Positions 55,101-62,841 of a DNA stretch of 64,000 nucleotides are shown here, one piece after another; position 1 is the stretch's first letter, and every line of letters starts with the position of its first letter. The stretch is from Amycolatopsis jiangsuensis. GTDB lineage: Bacteria; Actinomycetota; Actinomycetes; Mycobacteriales; Pseudonocardiaceae. Made by a program: the position numbers and the translations under genes. The notes under the pieces were generated by a model. The model did not search any database and was not told the origin of the DNA. It was given only the letters and a program-made list of their open reading frames with translations. The stretch is taken from assembly GCF_014204865.1 (NCBI RefSeq), contig NZ_JACHMG010000001.1:5172501-5236500 (forward strand). Reading direction: 5' to 3'.

Positions 55101-55215
55101 CGGGCCGACCACGCTGCCGACCCAGCTGCCGACGGCTCCGGCCGCCGGTGCGCAGGGCCCGCTGGCCGCGGTGCAGAACCTGGCCGCGAAGGTGACCGGC
55201 TTCTTCACGAAGTAA
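52144..55215 (+). CDS. Giant secreted chaplin-like repeat protein
   Basis: A 1023-residue exported protein. Signal peptide about 1-28 (GLQTALVTGGLLMLGTGIAS). Residues about 120-835 contain about 14 repeats of 50-62 residues, each with the chaplin-like core GxGSGxSGNxV-x4-xPVxVxGNxxxxxGNA; clear copies start near nucleotides 52636, 52795, 52951, 53139, 53313 and 53467. Only one repeat (near 53360-53430) has the Cys pair typical of chaplins. The C-terminal ~190 residues are Leu/Pro-rich (LPALPSLSALP). No LPXTG. Probably a cell-surface or amyloid-type structural protein. Confidence 0.8.
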   Translation: MQTWAKRGLQTALVTGGLLMLGTGIASADENVNPDTPASPLDLNVTVPIDTSNNAIGTPLGQVDVPAYKGEISTKPVTSAAKKALSSAKAPAGAASSLTGKLPKTEAPRDITPTDDALKGNKVSGDLVVPVQIVDNAVGVLGDAHVEGTSHEQNYNHNQDVATDGKDSGLAGNVVALDWALPVQIAGNGVGLAGGSGAVHGGSASQDVSETGNIDTTGKGSGLSGNVVAGQFATPVQVTGNAASWILGNAYSEYSADTSATSGGSALTDGKGSSASGNMVGAPIALPVKFNGNAGGVWGSDADANSSSVADAKAGDKRTGSLADTPTYLETDGDGSFLGGNAVAPQLSPVANVASVAGSWIGNATTGKALDRASSSHSSTVDSGGFIKTTGEDAAGAGNVVDPAVALPVEACGVGATYIGNAHAACDNTTDVNAGNGSYTRGNDTFLGGNIVNSQIAGAPEVHGIGASHIGNASGTSVEDKVVTAGGYDGSQGNDSSGSGNIVQVPVGVPAEVFGVGGSFIGQGSGDATETKVVQGGGGGNTADDNGFLSSNLGTVPVSAPVQLFGIGGAFVGQGHGTASNDTTSGAGSDVHATGPSGAGAGNLIEAPVSLPVQGHGVGGALAGIGTGSADNLTDSTAGGDASTDGTAGALAGNIVKAPVAGAATIFADGVAGGALGHGVGTNDVTSTAGGDAETAGDAGAIAGNIIGADPLAVAQVFGDAVSAAGVSSGDGMNSTVVTNAGDDTTSGVEGALSGDILDIPATAVAQVFGDAVAVGGVAHAVADNQLTATNGGTPTTDGPGDALSGYNFYHDLGAVVQIFDVPLELVGQATADATDATQIVEEPQINVPVGGEMAADELPALPSLSALPKGAGLPGLPTGALPAPSLPGVPALPGGERADLPQVSGLSALGQLNQLNGASALPSVSGLKDGVTLPSAPALPNLPGVPALPIAGERADAPVPTLPLKAQLPTLEQLPAVTALPTLPTGPTTLPTQLPTAPAAGAQGPLAAVQNLAAKVTGFFTK

Positions 55216-55231
55216 GTCGGGGATGACCCGG

Positions 55232-55267
55232 ACGGGCCCGGAAGCCGATCGGCTTCCGGGCCCGTTT
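55232..55267 (+). terminator. Strong terminator after the repeat protein gene
   Basis: Perfect 16-bp stem (55232-55247 with 55250-55265) ending in TTTT, 17 bp after the stop codon. It also faces the convergent dioxygenase gene. Confidence 0.92.
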
Positions 55268-55278
55268 TCTGTGTCCGG

Positions 55279-56058
55279 TCAGGAGAATTCGAGCGAACGC
55301 TTGGCAAGGCCGTACCAGAAACCGTCGATCACGGTGCGGCCCGCCCCTTCGGCCGAGCTCGCGCCGAGTGAGACGAAAAGCGGCGCGAAGTGCTCGATCT
55401 TCGGATGCGCGACCGCCGCGGCCGGCGCTGTGTGCTGGAAGTCGAGGAGTGCGTCGAGGTCGCCGGAGCGGAGGGTTTCGGCACCCCACTGGTCGAATTC
55501 CGCCGACCACTGCGGCGGGGCGCCGTCGCTGGCGTCGACCTGGCGCAGCGCGCTGAGGTTGTGGGTGAAGAAGCCGCTGCCGATGATCAACACGCCTTCG
55601 TCGCGCAAGGGCGCCAGCTTCCGGCCGACGTCGTAAAGCACCCGCGGATCGAGCGAGGGCAGCGAAATCTGCAGCACGGGCACGTCTGCGGCGGGATACA
55701 TCTCCACGAGCGGCACGTACGCGCCGTGGTCCAGGCCACGTTCCGGGGCGTCGCGCACCGGCGTTGCCGGGGAGTGCAGCAGTGCGCGTACCTGCGTGGC
55801 CAGCTCCGGTGCCCCGGGCGCGGCGTAACGCACCTGGTGATAGCGATCCGGGAAGCCCCAGAAGTCGTAGACCAGCGGAACCGTCGTGGTCGCCCCCAGC
55901 GTGAGCGGCGCCTCTTCCCAGTGCGCGGACACGACGAGGATCGCCTTCGGTTTCGGCAGCCCGGCGGCCCATCCGGCCAGCTGCCGCGTCCACGTCACGT
56001 CATCAGCGAGCGGCGGCGCACCGTGACTGAGGTACAGGACGGGAGTACGGATCGCCAT
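55279..56058 (-). CDS. DODA-type extradiol ring-opening dioxygenase (YgiD-like)
   Basis: A 259-residue class III extradiol dioxygenase family protein. Predicted metal ligands are H12 in LYLSHGAPPL and H46 in VSAHWEEAP, and the DHGAYVPLVEMYP segment carries another conserved His. The closest function is 4,5-DOPA dioxygenase (E. coli YgiD); the true substrate is unknown. The ATG at 56058 follows GGAGG. Transcribed alone, converging on the repeat-protein gene. Confidence 0.88.
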   Translation of the reverse strand: MAIRTPVLYLSHGAPPLADDVTWTRQLAGWAAGLPKPKAILVVSAHWEEAPLTLGATTTVPLVYDFWGFPDRYHQVRYAAPGAPELATQVRALLHSPATPVRDAPERGLDHGAYVPLVEMYPAADVPVLQISLPSLDPRVLYDVGRKLAPLRDEGVLIIGSGFFTHNLSALRQVDASDGAPPQWSAEFDQWGAETLRSGDLDALLDFQHTAPAAAVAHPKIEHFAPLFVSLGASSAEGAGRTVIDGFWYGLAKRSLEFS

Positions 56059-56273
56059 CACGGCCTCCAGGTGAGTGAAATTTCAACTACCAGAGTACGT
56101 GACGTTTCCGGGTGAGGCGGTATTCCTTGCTCAGCGCGCGGACTGCTCCCGTCCTGTCCGGACCGGAAGAGCTCCTCCACCGCCTCGCCACTGACGAAGG
56201 TCGAATTCGAACCTGCCCGACCAGGTCCGGTGTGGGCGCGGACGTCGCGGCTTTCCCGGACGTGGCAGCCGCG

Positions 56274-57164
56274 TCACAGCAGATGCTGGTCGACCACGCG
56301 CTCGAAGGCTCGGGCTGCCGCGCTGGGGGTGCGGTCGCCCGGCGTGGCCAGCGAAATCGGCCAGTTGAGGTCCGCGCCGGTCACGGGCAGCGAGACGAGG
56401 TCGTCGTCGGACTCGGTGCTGCCTCGGGGCAGCAGCGCGACGCCGAGGCCGTGGCGGACGAAGTCGGCGCCTGCCCCGATGGCGGTGATCTCGATGGCGA
56501 CGTGGCGGTGCAGCCCGGCCGCGGCGAAAGCGCGGTCTGTCACGGCGCGGTTGCCGTAACCGGAGGGGAAGTCGATGAACGTCTCACCGGCCAGGTCGCC
56601 GATCGCCACCTGGCTCTCGCGAGCAAGCCGGTGCCCCGCGGGGACGACGAGGTCCAACGGCGTGGCGGTGAGATCTCTCCACCGCACGCCCGGTGGCGGT
56701 GGGCCGGGAACCGAGACGAACGCGAGGTCGAGCCTGCTCTCGGTGAGCGCCTTGAGGAGCCCGGGTGAGCCACCGCTCGATGCCGCGGTGGCCAGGCGCA
56801 CCGAGACGACCGGATGCTCGCGGTGGAAGCGACCCAGCAGGTCGGGCAGATCGATCACCCCGAGAGAACTCAGCGTCCCGACACGCAGGGTGCCGCGGAC
56901 GCCACCGTTGACGTCGTCGACGGCGTCCCGCGCGTCCCGCACGGCGTCGAGGGCTGCCCGGGCTTTCGGCAGTAACGCGCGGCCCGCGTCCGAGAGGCTG
57001 ACCCGCCTTGACGTGCGCTCCAGCAGTCTGGCGTGCAGCTCCCCTTCCAGAGCCGCGATCGTCGCCGACACAGCCGACTGCACGACGTGGAGCCGGGCGG
57101 CGGCGCGAGTGAAGCTCGACTCCTCGGCCACCGCGACGAAGCACTCCAACTGGCGCAGTTCCAT
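56274..57164 (-). CDS. LysR family transcriptional regulator
   Basis: A 296-residue LysR-type regulator. The N-terminal helix-turn-helix reads SFTRAAARLHVVQSAVSATI within MELRQLECFVAVAEE. The substrate-binding domain follows from about residue 90 (LRVGTLSSLGVIDLPDLL). It diverges from an MDR oxidoreductase gene with 111 bp between starts, the classical arrangement for LysR control of the neighbour. Confidence 0.93.
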   Translation of the reverse strand: MELRQLECFVAVAEESSFTRAAARLHVVQSAVSATIAALEGELHARLLERTSRRVSLSDAGRALLPKARAALDAVRDARDAVDDVNGGVRGTLRVGTLSSLGVIDLPDLLGRFHREHPVVSVRLATAASSGGSPGLLKALTESRLDLAFVSVPGPPPPGVRWRDLTATPLDLVVPAGHRLARESQVAIGDLAGETFIDFPSGYGNRAVTDRAFAAAGLHRHVAIEITAIGAGADFVRHGLGVALLPRGSTESDDDLVSLPVTGADLNWPISLATPGDRTPSAAARAFERVVDQHLL

Positions 57165-57173
57165 CTCCCCACT

Positions 57174-57188
57174 ATCTACCTAGGTGAT
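57174..57188. promoter_or_regulatory. Candidate LysR binding site
   Basis: ATCTACCTAGGTGAT is a near-perfect dyad of the T-N11-A type, 10 bp upstream of the lysR start in the shared promoter region. Confidence 0.5.
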
Positions 57189-57275
57189 GGTTGCGAGCAA
57201 AATTATTCGTTGGACGTGATCTGGTGGGACGTGGAGCGTGGAAGGCGTACGAGCCCACTTATCCAGGAGCCGACC

Positions 57276-58316
57276 TTGACCACCGCACTGTCCGACCGCC
57301 GCCACGTCCCCCGTACCCATCGCGAGATCCGGCTGGCGGGCCGTCCAGCGCCGGGGGCGCCGGTCACGGGTGATCTCTTCGAGATCGCCGAGGTCCCGAC
57401 CCCCGCTCCCGAGCCCGGCCGGCTGCTCGTCCGCACCCGGGTGATGAGCGTGGCCGCCGTGATGCGGACGCTCATGGACGAGACGATCGACGTGCCGATG
57501 TGCCCCTTCGCGCTCGGTGAGCCGCTGTACGGCCCCGCGATCGGCGAGGTCGTTTCCGCGCCCGGTACCGATTTCACCCCCGGTGACCTCGTACATCACG
57601 ATCTCGGCTGGCGGGAGTTCGCCCTGCTGGACGCTGCCGACGCGCAGCGCGTCGACCCCGACCTGCTACCGGACCCGGCCGCCTACCTGTCCCAGGGCCC
57701 CACCGCATGGATGGGCGTCACCCGCGGAGCCGAGGTCCGGCCAGGGGACACGGTTTTCGTCAGCGGCGCCGCCGGCGGTGTGGGCTCCCTCGCCGGGCAG
57801 GCCGCACGGCTCCGCGGAGCTGTGCGCGTCATCGGCAGTGCCGGCTCGCAGCGCAAGGCCGACTTCCTGCGCGAGCAACTCGGCTACGACGCCGTGATCC
57901 TGCGCGGCGTGGGCTCAGTCGAGGAGCAACTGCGCGCCGCGGCTCCCGATGGCATCGACGCGGTGATCGACAACGTCGGCGGCGAGCAGCTGCAGGCGTC
58001 CATCGCCGTCGCGAACCAAGGCGCCCGCATCGCGATCGTCGGGGCACTGGGCGCCCAGCTCGCGGCCTCCGGCTCCCCGACGACGGCGATCGACACCTTT
58101 GCGCTGTTGACCCGGAGCATCACCGTGCGCGGAACCGTCCTGCACACGGACCACCTCGACCTGATCCCCGAGTGGTACCGCCAGTTCGGCGCCGGACTGC
58201 GCGACGGCACACTGACTTTTCCGCACTCCCGGCTGGACGGCATCGAGAACGCCCCCAGGGCGCTGCGCGAACTGGTCGAAGGGCAGCACGTGGGAGCGGT
58301 TCTCGTGCAGCTGTGA
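57276..58316 (+). CDS. MDR-superfamily NADP-dependent oxidoreductase
   Basis: A 346-residue zinc-free medium-chain reductase of the YncB/curcumin-reductase and prostaglandin-reductase type. The nucleotide-binding site reads VSGAAGGVGSLAGQ at about 164-177, and the cofactor region continues VIGSAGSQRKADFL. Start chosen at TTG 57276 with CAGGAG upstream; the longer frame reads into lysR antisense. Likely regulated by the divergent LysR protein. Substrate unknown, probably an enone. Confidence 0.85.
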   Translation: MTTALSDRRHVPRTHREIRLAGRPAPGAPVTGDLFEIAEVPTPAPEPGRLLVRTRVMSVAAVMRTLMDETIDVPMCPFALGEPLYGPAIGEVVSAPGTDFTPGDLVHHDLGWREFALLDAADAQRVDPDLLPDPAAYLSQGPTAWMGVTRGAEVRPGDTVFVSGAAGGVGSLAGQAARLRGAVRVIGSAGSQRKADFLREQLGYDAVILRGVGSVEEQLRAAAPDGIDAVIDNVGGEQLQASIAVANQGARIAIVGALGAQLAASGSPTTAIDTFALLTRSITVRGTVLHTDHLDLIPEWYRQFGAGLRDGTLTFPHSRLDGIENAPRALRELVEGQHVGAVLVQL

Positions 58317-58390
58317 GGCCCCGGCTTCCCGGAAGCGCGCCGGGCTGAAGTGGCCGCGTGCCGCAGGTTCGCAGTCGACGTACCCGACGG

Positions 58391-58424
58391 CGCCCAGGGC
58401 CGGATTGCCAGCCGACCCTGGGCG
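58391..58424. terminator. Terminator between the MDR gene and dnaB
   Basis: 9-bp perfect stem CGCCCAGGG/CCCTGGGCG (58391-58399 and 58416-58424) 10 bp after the dnaB stop; it can serve both convergent genes. Confidence 0.55.
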
Positions 58425-58434
58425 GCCACTGTGG

Positions 58435-59850
58435 CTACTCGTGGGCGAGGTCGGCGAACCGGCTGTAGTGCAGCTGGTGGGCGACCACGATCGTGCTGGT
58501 CGGCCCGGCGCGGTGCTTGGCCAGGATGAGGTCGGCCTCGCCGGCGCGGGGGTCGTCGCGTTCCCAGGCGTCCGGCCGGTTGATCAGGATGACGATGTCG
58601 GCGTCCTGCTCCAGCGAACCGGACTCCCGCAGGTCCGACAGCATCGGTTTCTTGTCGGTGCGTTGTTCCGGACCACGGTTGAGCTGGGAGATCGCGATCA
58701 CCGGGACCTCGATCTCCTTCGCCAGCAGCTTCAGCTGCCGGGAGAACTCCGAGACCTCCTGCTGCCGCGATTCGACGCGTTTGCCGGACGTCATCAGCTG
58801 CAGGTAGTCGACGACCACGAGCTTGAGGTCGTGCCGCTGTTTGAGCCTGCGGGCCTTGGCCCGGATCTCCATCATCGTCATGTTCGGCGAATCGTCGACG
58901 AACAGCGGCGCCTCGGACACCTCACTCATCCGGCGGGCCAGCCGGGTCCAGTCGTCGTCGGACATCTTGCCGCCGCGCATGTCGGCGAGCCGGATCTTGG
59001 CCTCGGCCGAGAGCATGCGCATCACGATCTCGGTGCGGCTCATCTCCAGTGAGAAGATGACGCTGGTCAGGCCGTGCTTGATCGACGCGGAGCGGACGAA
59101 GTCCAGGCCGAGAGTCGACTTGCCGACACCGGGCCGTGCCGCGACGATGATCATCTGCCCGGGGTGCAGGCCGTTGGTCAGCTCGTCGAAGTCGGCGAAC
59201 CCGGTCGGGATGCCCTGGGACTGCCCGCCGCGCGAGGCGATCGCGTCGATCTCGTCCATGGTCGGCTGGAGCAGGTCCTCCAGTGCGACGTAGTCCTCGC
59301 TGGTGCGCCGCTCGGTCACGTCGTAGATCGCGGCCTGCGCGCGGTCCACGACCTCGTCGATGTTCGCGCCGTCGGCCGCGGCCGCGCCGTAGCCGTACTG
59401 CACGATCCGGGTGCCCGCCTCCACGAGCCGGCGCAGCACGGCCTTCTCGGCCACGATCTCGGCGTAGTAGCCCGCGTTGGCCGCGGTGGGCACGGTCGCG
59501 ATGAGCGTGTGCAGGTACGGCGCACCGCCCACCCGGCCCAGCTCGCCGCGGCGCTCGAGCTCCGCGGACACCGTGATCGGGTCGGCCGGTTCACCCCGGC
59601 CGTAGAGGTCGAGGACGCAGTCGTACACGGCCTGGTGCGCGGGCCGGTAGAAGTCGCCGGGGCCGAGCGCCTCGATGACGTCCGCGATCGCGTCCTTGGA
59701 CAGCAGCATGCCGCCCAGCACCGACTGCTCCGCCGCGAGGTCCTGCGGCGGCTGCCGGTCGAATCCCCCGGGACCGGCGTCGCTCGGCCCCGGATCGGAC
59801 TCCGCGTACACCGGACCGCGGTCGTCGGTCAGCGCCACCGCTGCGGACAC
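58435..59850 (-). CDS. dnaB: Replicative DNA helicase DnaB
   Basis: A 471-residue hexameric helicase. The DnaB N-terminal domain spans about 33-135 (PPQDLAAEQSVLGGMLLSKD). The RecA-like domain has Walker A ARPGVGKST (238-246), Walker B LKLVVVDYLQLM, and the H4-type SQLNRGPEQRTDKKP loop. It is uninterrupted, unlike M. tuberculosis dnaB, which contains an intein. GTG start at 59850. The upstream 780 bp hold repeats and DnaA boxes. Confidence 0.97.
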   Translation of the reverse strand: MSAAVALTDDRGPVYAESDPGPSDAGPGGFDRQPPQDLAAEQSVLGGMLLSKDAIADVIEALGPGDFYRPAHQAVYDCVLDLYGRGEPADPITVSAELERRGELGRVGGAPYLHTLIATVPTAANAGYYAEIVAEKAVLRRLVEAGTRIVQYGYGAAAADGANIDEVVDRAQAAIYDVTERRTSEDYVALEDLLQPTMDEIDAIASRGGQSQGIPTGFADFDELTNGLHPGQMIIVAARPGVGKSTLGLDFVRSASIKHGLTSVIFSLEMSRTEIVMRMLSAEAKIRLADMRGGKMSDDDWTRLARRMSEVSEAPLFVDDSPNMTMMEIRAKARRLKQRHDLKLVVVDYLQLMTSGKRVESRQQEVSEFSRQLKLLAKEIEVPVIAISQLNRGPEQRTDKKPMLSDLRESGSLEQDADIVILINRPDAWERDDPRAGEADLILAKHRAGPTSTIVVAHQLHYSRFADLAHE

Positions 59851-59938
59851 CTCCTCGCCCGGCCGGAGAACCGGCCGGCCCCTTCTCGTCGTGTGCTCGT
59901 CGTTTCACCGGCCCGCCGGACCACGTCCGGCACCGGAC

Positions 59939-60028
59939 GGACCCGTGGGACCCGCCGGACCCGTGGGACTCGGCGGACCCGCTGGTCTCGCCGGACCCGT
60001 GGGACTCGGCGAATCCGCCGGACCCGGC
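59939..60028. repeat. 18-bp tandem repeat array upstream of dnaB
   Basis: Five 18-bp units of the form GGACCCGTGGGACTCGGC, starting at 59939, 59957, 59975, 59993 and 60011; units 2 and 4 are identical. One plus-strand frame reads GPVGPAGPVGLGGPAGLAGP, collagen-like, but without a supported gene. About 90-180 bp before dnaB. Confidence 0.8.
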
Positions 60029-60217
60029 AATGCGAACACCTGTTCGAGTATGCCGGAATCCGTCCGGCTTTCCCAGTCCCGATCCGGGTCCTTCCCGATG
60101 ATGGACCGGCGCTCGTACCGCGCCGAATCACCACGCCGGAGGCCACCGTGCGTACTGGCCGAGCCAGCACGCTAGATCCCCCGGAAGGACGAGCGCAATT
60201 CCGGCTGTTGACCGTCC

Positions 60218-60430
60218 TGTGGACAGCCTGTGGATGACTGGGGCCAACTAGTCACAGGTGTCGGTCAGCCTGTGGACAAGGTGGGGACAGTGCTCGCAGG
60301 CCCCCGAGAAACCGCAGGTCAAACCCTGTGTAGAGACTGTGGAGAACTTCGCTCGAATTCGTTCGGCGTGTCGCGCGGACCGCGTTCTTCGGCGTGTCGG
60401 GCTCGGTGGTGCACGGCCGCCTGTGGATGG
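60218..60430. promoter_or_regulatory. DnaA-box cluster upstream of dnaB
   Basis: Five matches to YYNTCCACA, all on the minus strand: CTGTCCACA (60218-60226), TCATCCACA (60229-60237), perfect TTGTCCACA (60271-60279), TTCTCCACA (60339-60347) and CCATCCACA (60422-60430). The rest of 59851-60632 shows no gene on either strand apart from the repeat array. Confidence 0.6.
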
Positions 60431-60632
60431 TTGCTACGGACGGTAGAGCTCGCCCACGATGGGCTGAACGAAGGATGTGGCGGTCCGGCGAGCCGCTGGT
60501 GGCTGCGCTCCGTGAGTGAGTGCGGAAAGGTGCAGGTAGCCTCGCCGGAACAAAAATCCGGGTGGAGTTCACCGGCCGGTCATCGGTGCGATGCCGTGCC
60601 GGGAACTCCACCCGGAGTGATGGTCGCCGGTG

Positions 60633-61451
60633 TCAGCTCAGTGCGCTCTGCGCTGCCCGGAGCCGTTCCGAGATCGCCTGCCGGGATGCGGGGGTGTAGA
60701 CGATCAGGGATTCGCGGCCCGGCCGCTCCTCCATCAGCCATCGGCCTTCGCTGATGTCGACGAAGTTGACCGGCTTGGGAATCCGCCGGCGGGTGCCGTT
60801 GGCGGGCCGGGCCGCCACGTACAGCGCCCCGGCACCGGTGCGTTCCGCCTTCATGATCCGCTGGATCTCCTTCAGCGGGGACGCCTGCTGCTGGTTGCGG
60901 CTGGGCCCGGACTGCATGATCGAGCCACGCGGTTCGTCGGCGTTCGCCACCCGTCCGCTCTCGTACTCGGCCCGGCTGGTGACGAGTGTCTGCCCGGAGG
61001 GGGTCCGTGCGGCCGGGACGATGTCGAGGAACGTTTCGAGCAGCCGTTCCGGCCGTTGCCGGGTGACCGCGACGGTCTGCTGGCCATTGACGCGGACGAG
61101 CCCGAAGCCGCCGCCGTTGCCGCTGCCCACCAGCGCCGAGAAGTTGGCCGGGCTGCCGTCTTCGAACTGGCCGTTGAACCAGCCGTAGTACTCGAGGTGC
61201 GGGTGGGAGATGGATTCGATCAGCGCGAGCAGATCGCGGTCCATCCCCCGGGGTCCCATCAGCCCGGCCTGCATCAGCCCCGCGTTGACCGACTCGTCGA
61301 GCTTGCGCTCGTCCTCCGGCACGTAGAACGCCGCGGTCTCCCCGATGACCTGGTGCGGTTCGGCACCGCGTCGCCGGATGAGGTTGCACAGGGTGTAGGC
61401 CGTGAACGTCACCGGCCGGTCGAGAGTGATCACTTGTCGGGCCTCATTCAC
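60633..61451 (-). CDS. espG: ESX secretion-associated protein EspG
   Basis: A 272-residue EspG-family protein, the cytosolic chaperone that binds PPE-type substrates of type VII secretion. Features are FTAYTLCNLIRRRGAEPHQV near the N terminus, ESISHPHLEYYGWF around residue 95, and a C-terminal FVDISEGRWLMEERPGRES. The start overlaps the PPE-like gene by 8 bp, showing that substrate and chaperone are made together. Confidence 0.85.
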   Translation of the reverse strand: MNEARQVITLDRPVTFTAYTLCNLIRRRGAEPHQVIGETAAFYVPEDERKLDESVNAGLMQAGLMGPRGMDRDLLALIESISHPHLEYYGWFNGQFEDGSPANFSALVGSGNGGGFGLVRVNGQQTVAVTRQRPERLLETFLDIVPAARTPSGQTLVTSRAEYESGRVANADEPRGSIMQSGPSRNQQQASPLKEIQRIMKAERTGAGALYVAARPANGTRRRIPKPVNFVDISEGRWLMEERPGRESLIVYTPASRQAISERLRAAQSALS

Positions 61452-62799
61452 CGATCACGGGCGGCACGGTCAGCTGGTCGGAGCCGAAGAGTTCGTTGTT
61501 GTCCTCTTCCACCAGGTACTTCGTCTGGTGCTCCTGGTCCTCCTCGCCCTTCTTGCCGCCGCCACGGGCACCACCCATGCCGCCCATCCCGGACGAACCG
61601 GCCTTGCCCGCCGCACCCGCGCCGCCCATGCCGGCCCCACGCATCCCGCTGCCGGCGCCACCGGCGCCTTCACCCGCGGCCGCGCCGGAGCCCATGCCCC
61701 CGGTGCCGAACCCGCCCGGCCCGAAGCCCGCCGCACCGAACCCGCCGGCGCCGGAACCCGATCCGCCGCCACCGGGACCGAACCCACCGGCGCCGCCGCC
61801 ACCAGGCCCGAACCCGCCGGACCCGCCGGAACCCCCAGGCCCGAACGAGCCGGGATTCACCGAAGGCGGCACGTAACCCGACGCCGAGGTGTTGTCGTTG
61901 GGCGGGGTGTAGCTGGGAACGTCAGTCTTGGGCGGGGTGTAGTTCGGCGTGTTCGTCTTCGGAGTGTCGAACTTCGGCGTGTTCGCGTTGACCTTCGGCA
62001 TGTTCGTCTTGGGCGGGGTGAAGCCACCCGCGCCGCCCCCGCCGAAGCCGCCGCCGCCATTACCCACACCACCGGGCCCGACGCCTCCGACGTTGGGGTT
62101 GCTCCCACCGTCGGAGATGTTGTTGCCCTGCCAGACGTTGTACTGCGGCATCCCGCCCGCGTTCTGGTTACTGGAACCGTAGTACGCGGTGTAGGCCTGG
62201 ACGTTGGTCTGGCTGTCCTGGTTGTACTTGTTGATCTCGTCGTCTTTGTCGCTGAAGGGCTGGTGGTCGTACCACTCCATCTCCGGCGGCTCGTCCGGAA
62301 GTTGCTGGACCTTGCCGTGCACGTCGTGGAACGCGTCCATCTGGTTGGTGATGAAGCTGCGGCTCTTGCCCAGGTTGTTGGCCGAGTCGTCGTGCCACAT
62401 CTTCAGCGCGCCCGCACCGCCGGTCGCCGCGGACGCGCTGTTGCCCTGCCAGGCTTCGCCCATCTTGTTGTTCAGGGCTTCGATCGAGTTGGCTCGATCG
62501 CTGTGCGTCCTGCCGAGCGTGTCGGACTCGGACTGGCCATGCTCAAGCGAGGTGGTGTTGCCGGCGCTGATCTTCTTGTAGATCTCGGTCGCGGTGATCG
62601 ACCCGCCGCCGACGTTGGCCTGCGCGTTCTCGGCGGTCGGACCGCCGCTGAATATGTGGACTGCCGCACCCACCAGGCCGCCGACCGCAGCGCCGACGAC
62701 CGCGCCCTCGGGCCCGGCGATGGCACCGTAGGTGGCCCCGATCGCCGCACCTTTGGCGGTGTCCTTCAGGGCGCTGCCTGTGTCGTCCCCATTCCCCAT
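61444..62799 (-). CDS. PPE-like WXG-type ESX substrate with Gly/Pro-rich tail
   Basis: A 451-residue protein. The N-terminal 50 residues contain a Gly/Ala-rich hydrophobic segment (GAAIGATYGAIAGPEGAVVG). Residues about 70-185 are helical with a central WQGNSA (WXG-type turn), as in PPE-like substrates. The rest is Pro/Thr-rich (TPPKTNMPK repeats), then a long Gly-rich tail (FGPGGGGAGGFGPGG) ending in an acidic VEEDNNELFGSDQL segment. EspG is encoded immediately downstream, overlapping 8 bp. Confidence 0.8.
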   Translation of the reverse strand: MGNGDDTGSALKDTAKGAAIGATYGAIAGPEGAVVGAAVGGLVGAAVHIFSGGPTAENAQANVGGGSITATEIYKKISAGNTTSLEHGQSESDTLGRTHSDRANSIEALNNKMGEAWQGNSASAATGGAGALKMWHDDSANNLGKSRSFITNQMDAFHDVHGKVQQLPDEPPEMEWYDHQPFSDKDDEINKYNQDSQTNVQAYTAYYGSSNQNAGGMPQYNVWQGNNISDGGSNPNVGGVGPGGVGNGGGGFGGGGAGGFTPPKTNMPKVNANTPKFDTPKTNTPNYTPPKTDVPSYTPPNDNTSASGYVPPSVNPGSFGPGGSGGSGGFGPGGGGAGGFGPGGGGSGSGAGGFGAAGFGPGGFGTGGMGSGAAAGEGAGGAGSGMRGAGMGGAGAAGKAGSSGMGGMGGARGGGKKGEEDQEHQTKYLVEEDNNELFGSDQLTVPPVIGE

Positions 62800-62841
62800 G
62801 ATGAGACTCTTCCTTCCAGGCCTGCTAGGGCCGCGCAGCAG

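Noticed and set aside
59675..60175. Collagen-like plus-strand open frame
   Set aside because: Starts inside dnaB antisense, has no ribosome-binding site, and depends wholly on the 18-bp repeat array.
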